64,000 nt of DNA from DASPKM01 sp035628135 (GTDB lineage: Bacteria > Bacteroidota > Bacteroidia > Chitinophagales > Chitinophagaceae), in contig DASPKM010000010.1 of assembly GCA_035628135.1 (NCBI GenBank), positions 868,001 through 932,000 on the forward strand. The letters are read 5' to 3'. The position numbers and the translations under genes are program-made. Positions 20,701-27,878 of the stretch are shown piece after piece (position 1 is the stretch's first letter; each line of letters starts with the position of its first letter). The notes under the pieces are model-generated. The model saw only the letters and a program-made list of their open reading frames with translations. It was not told the origin of the DNA and ran no database searches.

Positions 20701-23062
20701 GGTGATTGTAGTATTGGGTCCTGCGGTTATTGCGGCAGTAGGAGGGCTTGCGGCATCGGCGGCGGGAGCGTTGGGCGCAGGAGTTGCATTGGCGGGTACT
20801 ATCGGCGCCTGGGTAGGCGCGGTGGTCGGCGGCGCCATTGTAGGCGCTATTGCCGGGGCGGCGATACAGGTGGGAAATAATTTGATCGATGCAATAGGCA
20901 ATGGTCCGCTTACATGGGATAAGGTAACAAAAGGCGTATGGGGAGCCATTGTTGCCGGCGCAATCGGTGGCGCATTGGGCGGATTGGGTGGAAAATTTGC
21001 GCAGTTGCTGGTAGGCCGCCTTGCCACGGCAGGAATAGCAAGTGGTTACCAGGTGGTGGCGAGATATGGAGTAGAGCTGGCATTTGATGTTGTAGGAAGT
21101 GTATTGGGCGATTTGGCCAATGGCAACCCGATCACTATAGAAGGAATTGTAAAGGGCGCCGTCATCGGCATCGTGGTGCAAAAATCGATGGGTGGCATGG
21201 GCCGTTATGCAAAAGGTGGCAGGCAGGCAGTTGCATCGGGAACAAAAGCTACCAGGCTGCAACGCATTGCAATGGGACTGGAAAATATCCAGGGCGCTGC
21301 CGCGGCCAAAGGAGAAAAACTGGGGGCCGCCGCCGGCAGCAAGGTGGGAGGTAAAGGAGTTGAATGGACAACCGATGCACTCAAGACCGCAAGAGATGCC
21401 GAAATGGCGAAGCAACGGCCACCCACAACCGAAGAAACGCCTGTTACCAAACCTGCCGATGAAACAGCACCGGGCAAAGCGGGCGCCACTGAAGAACCGG
21501 CAACAACCGGAAAGGCTACACAGGACGCCGACACTGTTCCGGAATCAGCAACAAAGGGAATTAAAGATGCCAACCGCTTCCAGACACCCGATGGCCATAC
21601 CGTAACCGTAACAAAAGACGGCCCGATACTCCGATGCTCAGATCCTTGCGAGATCATCGAGATGAAGTATAAGGACCTGATTGCATCCAATCCTGAAATA
21701 GCCCGCGACATACGCATGGCGAAAGAATTTGCCACTGCTAACCCGGCCTTGTCGCGTGCAAAGGCCCAGGATGCAATCGACGCATTGACCATGTTGCGGA
21801 ACCTGGAGGTTGCCGACAAGTTGCATGGCGTAGTTGCCGATCCCGCCGCGCAGACAGGCTTGGCCAAGCTTGCACAGCAGAACAATAGCTTGTTCGATAG
21901 CATGCTGGCAAAACTCCGGGGCACCCCTGATGAACTGGTAGATTTCGGCAAGTTCCTGAACGAGCATCCGGAGTTTGCGGTAGAAATTGGTAACCGGTGG
22001 AACCCTGCCCTGATCAATGAAGTGCTGGCCAATCCAAAGCTGTTGAAGATCATGCAGGCGAATGCGGACAATCCAAGGTTGCTGGAGACCATGTGGGACG
22101 AGTTCAATTCGCATCGCTCACCAAGCAAAGAGTTGAAGTCGGACTTTGTGCAATACCTGGGCAGGAGAGGATACGGCCTTGGCGGCAGGACCAGGACAGA
22201 ATTCAGCGAAGACCAGCGCAAGGCAATCGAAGACCTCGATCAGCGCGTGAAGGAACTGAGCACGCTGGATGAAGCAGGAAAGAATGCAGGCCTGCAACAA
22301 ATAAGGGCCAAATCGAGGGCGCTGCAATTGGACATCATCGCTACAACCGAACCCGAGCTGGCGGCTATGATACGGAACGGAACGGTTCCCGAAAACCTGC
22401 GGACCGCGGTAAACGATGTACTGAACGATCCTGCAATGATTGTGGGGCGCACGCATGTTGAAGATGCCCGTAGTGGAATTATGTCTAAATTGAATGAAAA
22501 CATAGGCAGGAATATAACCGACATCGTGCAGTTCAGGGATATCATCAACCGCATACAGCAACCGAGTTCACGAGGCGCTATCGGAGAGGCATTCTCGCAC
22601 CAGAAAAAATTAATGGGCGAAGGCAATCTGCAACAACCGCGGATTAAGGTAGACGATATTGCCGAGATCAGTAATAAGTACAATGTAAGTCCCGACGAGC
22701 TTGCAATAACTCCTGGGGTCGGCGGACGCACAATAGATGTCAAGACAGGATACTCAAAAGGCACCATAGAATTGGACCAACTGGAAAACTATTGGCAATT
22801 ATGGCACCAGAGCCAAACCCCAGGCAGTAAGATCAATCAACGGTTGGCTGCATTGGGAGTGCCGAATGGCAAGCTTACCGGCCATGACTACCTGTTCCTC
22901 CCAGGCAAGGGCGAGGTTGGCGCGCCGACTCAATCAGGATTTGAAGCAGCAAGAAAGGCTTTCATTGAAATTCAGGGTGGCAAATATGCCCAGATTGTGA
23001 AAATTTACTATGTTGACGCCGCCGGAGTACGTAAACAATTTACCGCGGCCGACTTAATCTAA
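17795..23062 (+). CDS. eCIS-core (DUF4157) putative effector with PD-(D/E)xK-like C-terminus, 1755 aa
   Basis: The leader has two FF dipeptides, then VIQKRCTSC (C56/C59). The DUF4157 eCIS-core domain covers about residues 81-172, with HELTH at 161-165. An acidic, then Gly/Pro/Ala/Lys-rich linker (about 185-370) leads into a long helical, coiled-coil-like region (about 400-950). A very hydrophobic Ile/Val/Gly/Ala stretch (about 955-1030) holds two or three possible membrane spans. More helical sequence follows. The final about 165 residues contain GEA (E1598) and GGRTIDVKTG (D1648, K1650), which fits a PD-(D/E)xK nuclease core. The architecture suits a delivered toxin that crosses a membrane. 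It begins 2 nt after the previous stop. The catalytic role is an inference from the motif. Confidence 0.8.
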   Translation: MSKHSFSRYYKSITANEEQPQAQPFFGNQLSPIHRPNKPAFFQAKHKAGSVIQKRCTSCEDEDKLQKKEAERSDTAVNPATIENRLQDLAGKGQPMPQPVLNNMESSFGTDFSEVSIHTDDEAAEMNQGLGAQAFTSGNDIYFNKGKYNPGSDEGKQLLAHELTHTIQQGGAVNGKAPHNAGTVQREEEHDCDKKDEKKEGSKEEAKANETTESKGHCIVTDKPVDQPAEDQEEPDEEEKPADIEANAGAGVDERQSHAPPAEEGAPDKEKNVQEKTKDQQPPGPCDPQPGKPGAAQSGGSAAKTGGAPAQGGGKGGGQAAAPTAAPAAPGAAPGGDAGKDSPQGTTEDGEKPAGKGEGKAASPGGETDFLQNIAAQGVSPLVQPDGLGEAASPALKTQRDEVMMNEQSASASLDGKDSAVSQLMGQGVRYMRPPTAKGEEGEKAVKDYDNSTSLANTFLKETGRRVHEFINQGKSTAANFRQQRQDARQTLQDEITTRRNETKSEFARLRGSANAKANAALKAVEARYNKTVAQVNVKFILSNLALTLAKMLAQPKLDKALQTQLTKLDDVYSTGYDNLIDTGDEMGRDAESRAEQHAASYRRAEGASPEVQYKVQNEVKDGFWDGYLTYNRYMARADSAKETGKQYKEGMEKQAQAQADDMMCGKSVDIEVVNTISAEGHKTLQCTYDNAVKAVTRNRDAALMQASHARQELTKAIKNSQKATITQLREKEAAQLQLINDYGIRQAMAIERDIASAINSFVTGVTEAAAKVLELLTGFTTQSATSQAPAPLELNKELRGMQGQVNTALGQASGALNTSATGTEGHVDNTTGKSQTALAQLCAEGLADANVLYTEFESSIGTLTANVHTTYNELWTTVSEAIDGETTNGTTQIAAIVTAITGLYEKLNTGLEKRFAESNASMRKGMQTSLNDDFDNKVCVEAEKAAENVQPWWKDVLKVILIIIVIVVVIVVLGPAVIAAVGGLAASAAGALGAGVALAGTIGAWVGAVVGGAIVGAIAGAAIQVGNNLIDAIGNGPLTWDKVTKGVWGAIVAGAIGGALGGLGGKFAQLLVGRLATAGIASGYQVVARYGVELAFDVVGSVLGDLANGNPITIEGIVKGAVIGIVVQKSMGGMGRYAKGGRQAVASGTKATRLQRIAMGLENIQGAAAAKGEKLGAAAGSKVGGKGVEWTTDALKTARDAEMAKQRPPTTEETPVTKPADETAPGKAGATEEPATTGKATQDADTVPESATKGIKDANRFQTPDGHTVTVTKDGPILRCSDPCEIIEMKYKDLIASNPEIARDIRMAKEFATANPALSRAKAQDAIDALTMLRNLEVADKLHGVVADPAAQTGLAKLAQQNNSLFDSMLAKLRGTPDELVDFGKFLNEHPEFAVEIGNRWNPALINEVLANPKLLKIMQANADNPRLLETMWDEFNSHRSPSKELKSDFVQYLGRRGYGLGGRTRTEFSEDQRKAIEDLDQRVKELSTLDEAGKNAGLQQIRAKSRALQLDIIATTEPELAAMIRNGTVPENLRTAVNDVLNDPAMIVGRTHVEDARSGIMSKLNENIGRNITDIVQFRDIINRIQQPSSRGAIGEAFSHQKKLMGEGNLQQPRIKVDDIAEISNKYNVSPDELAITPGVGGRTIDVKTGYSKGTIELDQLENYWQLWHQSQTPGSKINQRLAALGVPNGKLTGHDYLFLPGKGEVGAPTQSGFEAARKAFIEIQGGKYAQIVKIYYVDAAGVRKQFTAADLI

Positions 23063-23070
23063 TTGATTGT

Positions 23071-23748
23071 ATGAACGAAACCTTATATAATATTTTATTC
23101 GTTGCGGGGCGCGATGCTTTTGACAACACCGCTGCGGTTACTGATTTGGTGAACAAAGTATTCAGCAATCCGCTCGCTTCTTTTGAAACAATGGACCTGA
23201 AAGGCAAATACGTTTTTAAAGACAGTGCAGACGCATTAAAAGTAGTAGCTACCCTGCAAAAGAAAGGACAGCAATCCATACAGCTACGTGCTACAACGCC
23301 ACACAAGCTGGTTGCTATCCTGAAAAAAAATGATTTGAACTGTACGGTATACTTCACATTCAGCTCGGCTTTCGTGGGCGCGAACATTTCGGATGCATCG
23401 TTGAAGGAATATCTTACCTCCGTTTGGTTTGCACTGCCTTCGCGCCAATACGGCGCGGCAAGCGACGATACCCAATACGGCGATACATTGTCGCAGGCAG
23501 GGATACTACAGGTGATCGGCATTTTTGATTTTAATGTTAACTGGCTCCACTGGTTAAGCCAGCCTGCTTACAGCGAATGGTATAAAAAAGAAAATTTGCA
23601 GGGAGCGCCGTTTTATAAGATAGAAGAACTGTCCGATGGCTCGTTGCTCTTGCAATCGTACCCGCATCCCGGCGACTACCGGAACACTGAAACACTTGAA
23701 AAAATAAAAAGCATAGAACAATATCTTAATACCAATAAACAGCAATGA
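23071..23748 (+). CDS. Uncharacterised protein following the nuclease-like effector, 225 aa
   Basis: I do not recognise this family. It is a soluble protein of 225 residues with mixed alpha/beta character, no signal peptide and no membrane span. It is rich in aromatic residues in the second half (for example DFNVNWLHWLSQPAYSEWY near residue 150). It starts 8 nt after the 1755-aa effector and is followed after 9 nt by the WG-repeat gene. That position would fit an immunity protein, a chaperone or an accessory loading factor for the upstream effector, but the sequence gives no direct evidence for any of these. Confidence 0.75.
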   Translation: MNETLYNILFVAGRDAFDNTAAVTDLVNKVFSNPLASFETMDLKGKYVFKDSADALKVVATLQKKGQQSIQLRATTPHKLVAILKKNDLNCTVYFTFSSAFVGANISDASLKEYLTSVWFALPSRQYGAASDDTQYGDTLSQAGILQVIGIFDFNVNWLHWLSQPAYSEWYKKENLQGAPFYKIEELSDGSLLLQSYPHPGDYRNTETLEKIKSIEQYLNTNKQQ

Positions 23749-23757
23749 ACCGATAGC

Positions 23758-24741
23758 ATGGCCAACAGTCATTACATAGCGCCTGTATATAAGAATGGAA
23801 AATGGGGATATATCAACCAGCATAATGAACTGGTGATTCCATTCCGCTTCGACGATGCAGATGTTTTTTCAGAGAACAAAGCCACGGTAAATACCGGTGG
23901 TAAAATAAATGAAGATGGTTGGGTAGAAGGCGGCCGTTGGGGAGTGATAGACGCCAATGGAAATTATATTATCAATCCTTCCTACGATTTGCTGAACCCT
24001 TACAGTTGTGGAAGGGCCTGCTTCCGCCTCATGGACCGGTGGGGATTTATAGACGATGGCGGTAACGTTATAGCACCACCGTTGTACAGCATGGCGGAAG
24101 AATATGCCGATAACCTGGCGGCGGTGCAAAACAAGGAATACCGTTATGGTTACCTGGACTTACATGGAAAAGTGGCCATCGGCTTCGATTTTTCATTTGC
24201 ATATTCTTTCCGGGAGGGACTGGGCGTGGCGCAGGACGAAGGCGGTTGGATGGTGATGGACACACAAGGCAATATCATTCTGCGGCCCGATGTGCGGCGG
24301 TTGCAACAGTTTATAGGCGGCCGGGCAGGCGCGATGAATTTTGAACAACGCTCAGGGTTCCTCAACAGCAAAGGAGAATGGGCCATCGCGCCCGTATACG
24401 ATGAAGTAGGATGGTTTGCCGAAGGCATGGCGCCTGTTTCCCGGAATGGAACATGGGGCTTTGTTAATGATGAAGGCATGCTGGCAATTCCATTGCGTTT
24501 TGACAAGACGGGCAATTTTAATGAAGGCGTGGCGCCGGCAAGGCAAAATAAATCATGGGGCGTAATAGACCGCTCCGGCAATTGGATAGTAAAACCCGCC
24601 TATGAGTACATCTATCCCAGCACCGGCGGATTATTATCATTTATGAACGAGGGAAAGGCCGGTTATATGGATACGAAAGGAAATATTGTTATACCCGCAA
24701 CCTATGCCGACGCCAAGCCTTTTGAAGCAATAACGATTTAA
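23758..24741 (+). CDS. WG-repeat protein, 327 aa
   Basis: The protein consists almost wholly of about nine WG beta-repeats of about 33 residues each, of the form G-x-WGYIN-x-x-G-x-x-(V/I)-I-P-x-x-(F/Y). Clear units begin near residues 12, 60, 87, 120, 158, 196, 228, 261 and 293. No signal peptide is present, so unlike many exported WG-repeat proteins it probably stays in the cytoplasm or is packed in the particle. WG repeats usually mediate protein binding. Within this operon it might act as an adaptor for a neighbouring cargo protein or as a particle accessory; the sequence does not decide between them. It is flanked by 9-nt gaps on both sides. Confidence 0.88.
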   Translation: MANSHYIAPVYKNGKWGYINQHNELVIPFRFDDADVFSENKATVNTGGKINEDGWVEGGRWGVIDANGNYIINPSYDLLNPYSCGRACFRLMDRWGFIDDGGNVIAPPLYSMAEEYADNLAAVQNKEYRYGYLDLHGKVAIGFDFSFAYSFREGLGVAQDEGGWMVMDTQGNIILRPDVRRLQQFIGGRAGAMNFEQRSGFLNSKGEWAIAPVYDEVGWFAEGMAPVSRNGTWGFVNDEGMLAIPLRFDKTGNFNEGVAPARQNKSWGVIDRSGNWIVKPAYEYIYPSTGGLLSFMNEGKAGYMDTKGNIVIPATYADAKPFEAITI

Positions 24742-24750
24742 AACTCTGTT

Positions 24751-25419
24751 ATGAACGAAGAAAAAATACTCTGGTATTCAGCAGCAAAAAAAACTTTCTT
24801 CCTGGTGGCTGCTGCAACAGATCTCCCAAAGGGCAATGATGAATTGCAGGACATGTCGGGCAACACCATTAACACCGATATCACCTTGTTGCAGCCGCAC
24901 GAATGCACAGCCAAACAAGCGCAGCAACACCTGGAGCAGGAATGGAACGAGGCAGTGGAGCAATCCAAAAGAGCATGGGCGCAATTGTACCGGCTTACAG
25001 AATTGAGCGGCCGGGGTTACGACATGGAGCAATTGAAAAAGAGCCTGCTCGATGGATTGTCGACCAGTGGCTCCGGCGTTGCACACGAAGCCTTCGGGCA
25101 TGGGAAGGCAGCTGTGGAAGAATTATTGAAAGCCGTTGAAGCCGGCGATCCCGGTTCGCCCGAAGAGGAGCAAAACATTTTTAAAAATATTTTCAGGCAA
25201 ATGCCCGGGCTGGAGAATCTAATGACGGAAGAAGAATGGAATAAGGCCGCCGCCGACCCGGATGCCTGGGCAAAAAAGCTGCGGGAACAATTTATCACCC
25301 CGGCGGAAAAGGCAAAGATGAAGGAGCGGGAAGATAAGCTGGCCGCTGAGATCAGGGAATCCATTGCCGAAGGGCTCCGCAAAGCTGGCATTAAACCGGC
25401 GGGTGATCGCAGGGAATAA
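24751..25419 (+). CDS. Uncharacterised helical protein in the eCIS operon, 222 aa
   Basis: I do not recognise a family. The first 50 residues are strand-like (KILWYSAAKKTFFLVAAATD). The rest is predicted helical and charged: a Gln/Glu-rich helix around residues 50-80, a glycine-containing segment near 105-120, and a Lys/Glu-rich C-terminal helix from about 175. There is no signal peptide or membrane span. It starts 9 nt after the WG-repeat gene and ends 11 nt before the next putative cargo gene, so it is co-transcribed with the payload block. A role as a loading chaperone is conceivable from its size and charge but is not supported by any motif. Confidence 0.75.
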   Translation: MNEEKILWYSAAKKTFFLVAAATDLPKGNDELQDMSGNTINTDITLLQPHECTAKQAQQHLEQEWNEAVEQSKRAWAQLYRLTELSGRGYDMEQLKKSLLDGLSTSGSGVAHEAFGHGKAAVEELLKAVEAGDPGSPEEEQNIFKNIFRQMPGLENLMTEEEWNKAAADPDAWAKKLREQFITPAEKAKMKEREDKLAAEIRESIAEGLRKAGIKPAGDRRE

Positions 25420-25430
25420 CGTTAAACAAT

Positions 25431-26930
25431 ATGCGCACTACTAGGACAAGACATAAAGAACCAAATGATCTTACTCCTTCTCCTTTTTTTGAGAAGGAAA
25501 GTCAGGCAGGGTTTTTTGAAAAGACCAGCAGGCCATTTTTTGCAACCGGAGGAGTGGTGCAGCGCAAAGACGATAAGAAAGATAAAGCAAAGGACAAAGA
25601 CAAGGATAAGGTTAAAGATAAAGCCAAAGCCCCGCCTGCCGGCGCTGCAAAGAAACTCACCGCTGCAGATATGCCCAAGCTGGTGCCTTCTATGAAAGAC
25701 AAGCCCTGCGCCTGCCTGGTGTTGGTGCACAATGAAGAAAAGAACATTAACCTGACCGGAGAATTGATGCACCAGCATTGCGCATACAACCTCGCAATGG
25801 TGAAAAAGGGCGACAGGGCCAGGACATTTAAATTCCCTGGTGACTCCAAGGAAACTGATCCCAACGAATTGTTCGAACCGACGATCGCCGAACAATGCCG
25901 TGCCGATGAAAAATCGTGCAGGGACTATATAACCTCCAATGAAAAGACTGAGGATGCAGACACCATGAAGAAGGTAACAAAAATGCAGTTCTTCCTTTCC
26001 ATGAGCGACTGCTCCAACAAATTCACATTGCCCGTGGTAGCCCTGCATAATAACGATATAAAAGATACCCAATCATACCGTGATAACATACCCGCAGGCG
26101 GCGTGAACGATTTGAAAATGGACATCGATAAAACCAAAGGCGCTGCAACAGATACAAAAGTGGTCCCGAAGGCTGAAGAGAACCCGGACGTAAAGAAGAT
26201 GAAAGACCTGCTTACGGGCAAATTTAACAAAGAGACCAAGGACCAGCTCACAGGAAGAGCGGGCACCACCAACATCTTCCGTTGGTGCGCATCCAACGAC
26301 TTATCGCATTGCCATATCGGCGATCCGGCGCATCCCGACAACGTTACCTGGGTTACCAATGAGGAAGATTACAAGGCGCTCAGCAAAATGGACATTAACG
26401 TGGTTTGGCAATCACAAAGACCCGCGAAAAAGCCCGGCGCCGCGGCAAGTGAATCAGAAACTGATCTGTCTACCTTGTTCATTACGCTTAAGGACTTGAT
26501 AGGCGCCGGCTATACAAAGCAAATAGCAGCTTTGGTGGCAGGCAAGGCAGTGGATGCGGCGGAAATAGCAGCCATCCAGGCAAAATTAGCAGCGGCCTCC
26601 GCTACGGGTGGCATGACTGAAGTAGAATTGGTCAAGACCTACCTCGAACTGAATCTGAAACAATGGGCCCTCCTTAACAAGAACGCTGATATAAGCGCAT
26701 TACAGGGTAAAGAAAAAGCAGAGCTGGCAAAGCTTCGCTTCCTCAACATCGAAAGTCCCATCAAGCAAGGCGGTCCTGATTCGGAGCGCGTCCGCAACTA
26801 TGAAGTGATTGTGCAGATATTGAAGGCGCGCGGCCTTCACTGCTGCGCAGATCCCGCAAAAGCCGAGGCGAATGTGAAAGAAGGGTTGAAAACAGATGCG
26901 AAGGCTGCTGATAAAAAAGATAAAAAATAA
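25431..26930 (+). CDS. Putative eCIS cargo protein of unknown function, 499 aa
   Basis: The leader (residues about 13-46) contains three FF dipeptides and then VVQRK, the same words as in the neighbouring DUF4157 proteins, but no DUF4157 domain follows. A Lys/Asp-rich linker (about 45-65) leads to a globular region with CACLVLVHNEEKN (about 98-110), MHQHC, VVALHNND (about 203-210), RWCASNDLSHCHIGDP (about 284-299) and NVVWQSQ. This suggests a His/Asn/Cys-bearing active or metal site. A second Ala-rich helical domain occupies the C-terminal third. I cannot place the catalytic family; an amidase- or peptidase-like fold is only a guess. The shared leader and its place in the payload block make cargo status the best hypothesis. 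Confidence 0.72.
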   Translation: MRTTRTRHKEPNDLTPSPFFEKESQAGFFEKTSRPFFATGGVVQRKDDKKDKAKDKDKDKVKDKAKAPPAGAAKKLTAADMPKLVPSMKDKPCACLVLVHNEEKNINLTGELMHQHCAYNLAMVKKGDRARTFKFPGDSKETDPNELFEPTIAEQCRADEKSCRDYITSNEKTEDADTMKKVTKMQFFLSMSDCSNKFTLPVVALHNNDIKDTQSYRDNIPAGGVNDLKMDIDKTKGAATDTKVVPKAEENPDVKKMKDLLTGKFNKETKDQLTGRAGTTNIFRWCASNDLSHCHIGDPAHPDNVTWVTNEEDYKALSKMDINVVWQSQRPAKKPGAAASESETDLSTLFITLKDLIGAGYTKQIAALVAGKAVDAAEIAAIQAKLAAASATGGMTEVELVKTYLELNLKQWALLNKNADISALQGKEKAELAKLRFLNIESPIKQGGPDSERVRNYEVIVQILKARGLHCCADPAKAEANVKEGLKTDAKAADKKDKK

Positions 26931-26942
26931 AAAGGCAAGTGT

Positions 26943-27872
26943 ATGAGATCACGCAGAAGAAAACACGAATTGAATGCCGAGCCGGCAACCGAACCTGCCT
27001 TGCCGGCAGGCAGGTCTTTCTTCGCAAAGGATAAAAAAACTTCCAACGGCTCAGGCTCATTCTTTCAGCAGGCCCCCGCTGTGCAAAAGAAATTGGCAGA
27101 AACGCCGAAGGCAGGTATTCAAAAAAAGGATGATCCTGACGCGGGCGTTGCAAAGGACGCTGGTACCGCTAAACAAACTGAAGAAAAGAAAGATGCAAGC
27201 ACGGCGGCTCCGGCGGCATTCGATATCAAGACCATCCGGAACGAATTCATCTCCACCATTTTCGCAGAAGCGGTGAGCGGACAGGAAACCGATATCGCAT
27301 GGATATATTACAATCTTATTTCACAAAAAGGCGCATCGGGCCTTACACGGTCAGCAGCATACAACAATAAGTCCGACAATTTCAAAATAGCTATGACAGC
27401 ATTGGGTGATAAGACATATTTAGAGGACAAGCTGCGCGACTCATGGGTAAAAAAGTCCAAGGTGCCGGAAAAAACGGTGGGTGAATATGTCGATAAGAAT
27501 GGATACTTCACATCCAATGTGGCTCCGCGGGTAGCATCTATTGCGGGTATCGTGGATGGCATCATTGCCAAGCCTGCGGGCAATCCTTATCCCGGCTGGA
27601 CCGGCCAGGGCAACCTGGATGATTTCAATAACATCAGCAAACCAAACAGCAAGTACTGGAAAATGGCCAGGGCATATTTCTGGTTGCAAAAGGCAGGGGC
27701 TGTTACCGAAACTTATGTGAAGGAGATTGGAAAGGGAGAGAACGTGCAATTCATTTTCAACGGAAAGAAGATTGAGGACTATTATAAAGTAAACAAATTG
27801 CCCGACACCGTGCCGAAATACGATCCCAATGCAAAAACAGATACCGAAGCGAAACCAAAACCAAAACCTTAA
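26943..27872 (+). CDS. Putative eCIS cargo protein, possibly cell-wall hydrolase-like, 309 aa
   Basis: The leader holds RSFFAKD and GSFFQQAPAVQKK (residues about 22-52), matching the operon's cargo leaders, then a low-complexity Lys/Ala/Asp linker to about residue 95. The C-terminal domain (about 98-290) begins NEFISTIFAEAVSGQ with E109 and continues DIAWIYYNLI. That weakly recalls SleB/CwlJ-type hydrolases, where a catalytic Glu is followed by a helix ending in N. It ends in a Lys/Pro tail. The SleB link is tentative because the rest of the domain does not clearly match. A GC-rich palindrome (26994-27014) lies within the leader and encodes part of a PALPAGR segment, so the leader appears to have absorbed a mobile palindromic repeat. 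Confidence 0.65.
   Translation: MRSRRRKHELNAEPATEPALPAGRSFFAKDKKTSNGSGSFFQQAPAVQKKLAETPKAGIQKKDDPDAGVAKDAGTAKQTEEKKDASTAAPAAFDIKTIRNEFISTIFAEAVSGQETDIAWIYYNLISQKGASGLTRSAAYNNKSDNFKIAMTALGDKTYLEDKLRDSWVKKSKVPEKTVGEYVDKNGYFTSNVAPRVASIAGIVDGIIAKPAGNPYPGWTGQGNLDDFNNISKPNSKYWKMARAYFWLQKAGAVTETYVKEIGKGENVQFIFNGKKIEDYYKVNKLPDTVPKYDPNAKTDTEAKPKPKP
26994..27014. repeat. Short GC-rich palindromic repeat inserted in a cargo leader
   Basis: The 21 bases form a near-perfect palindrome: CCTGCCT pairs with AGGCAGG, and GCC with GGC, around one bulged T. The translation in this frame is PALPAGR. It has the look of the small palindromic elements of the CCTGCCTGCCGGCAGG type that are scattered through many bacterial genomes. 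It lies inside an open reading frame without breaking it. Confidence 0.6.
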
Positions 27873-27878
27873 CCAGGT

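Noticed and set aside
20417..22221. Long minus-strand open frames (332 and 338 codons) opposite the 1755-aa effector
   Set aside because: Translations are Ser/Ala/Cys/His-rich without motifs, which is what the antisense of Gly/Ala/Lys-rich sequence gives.
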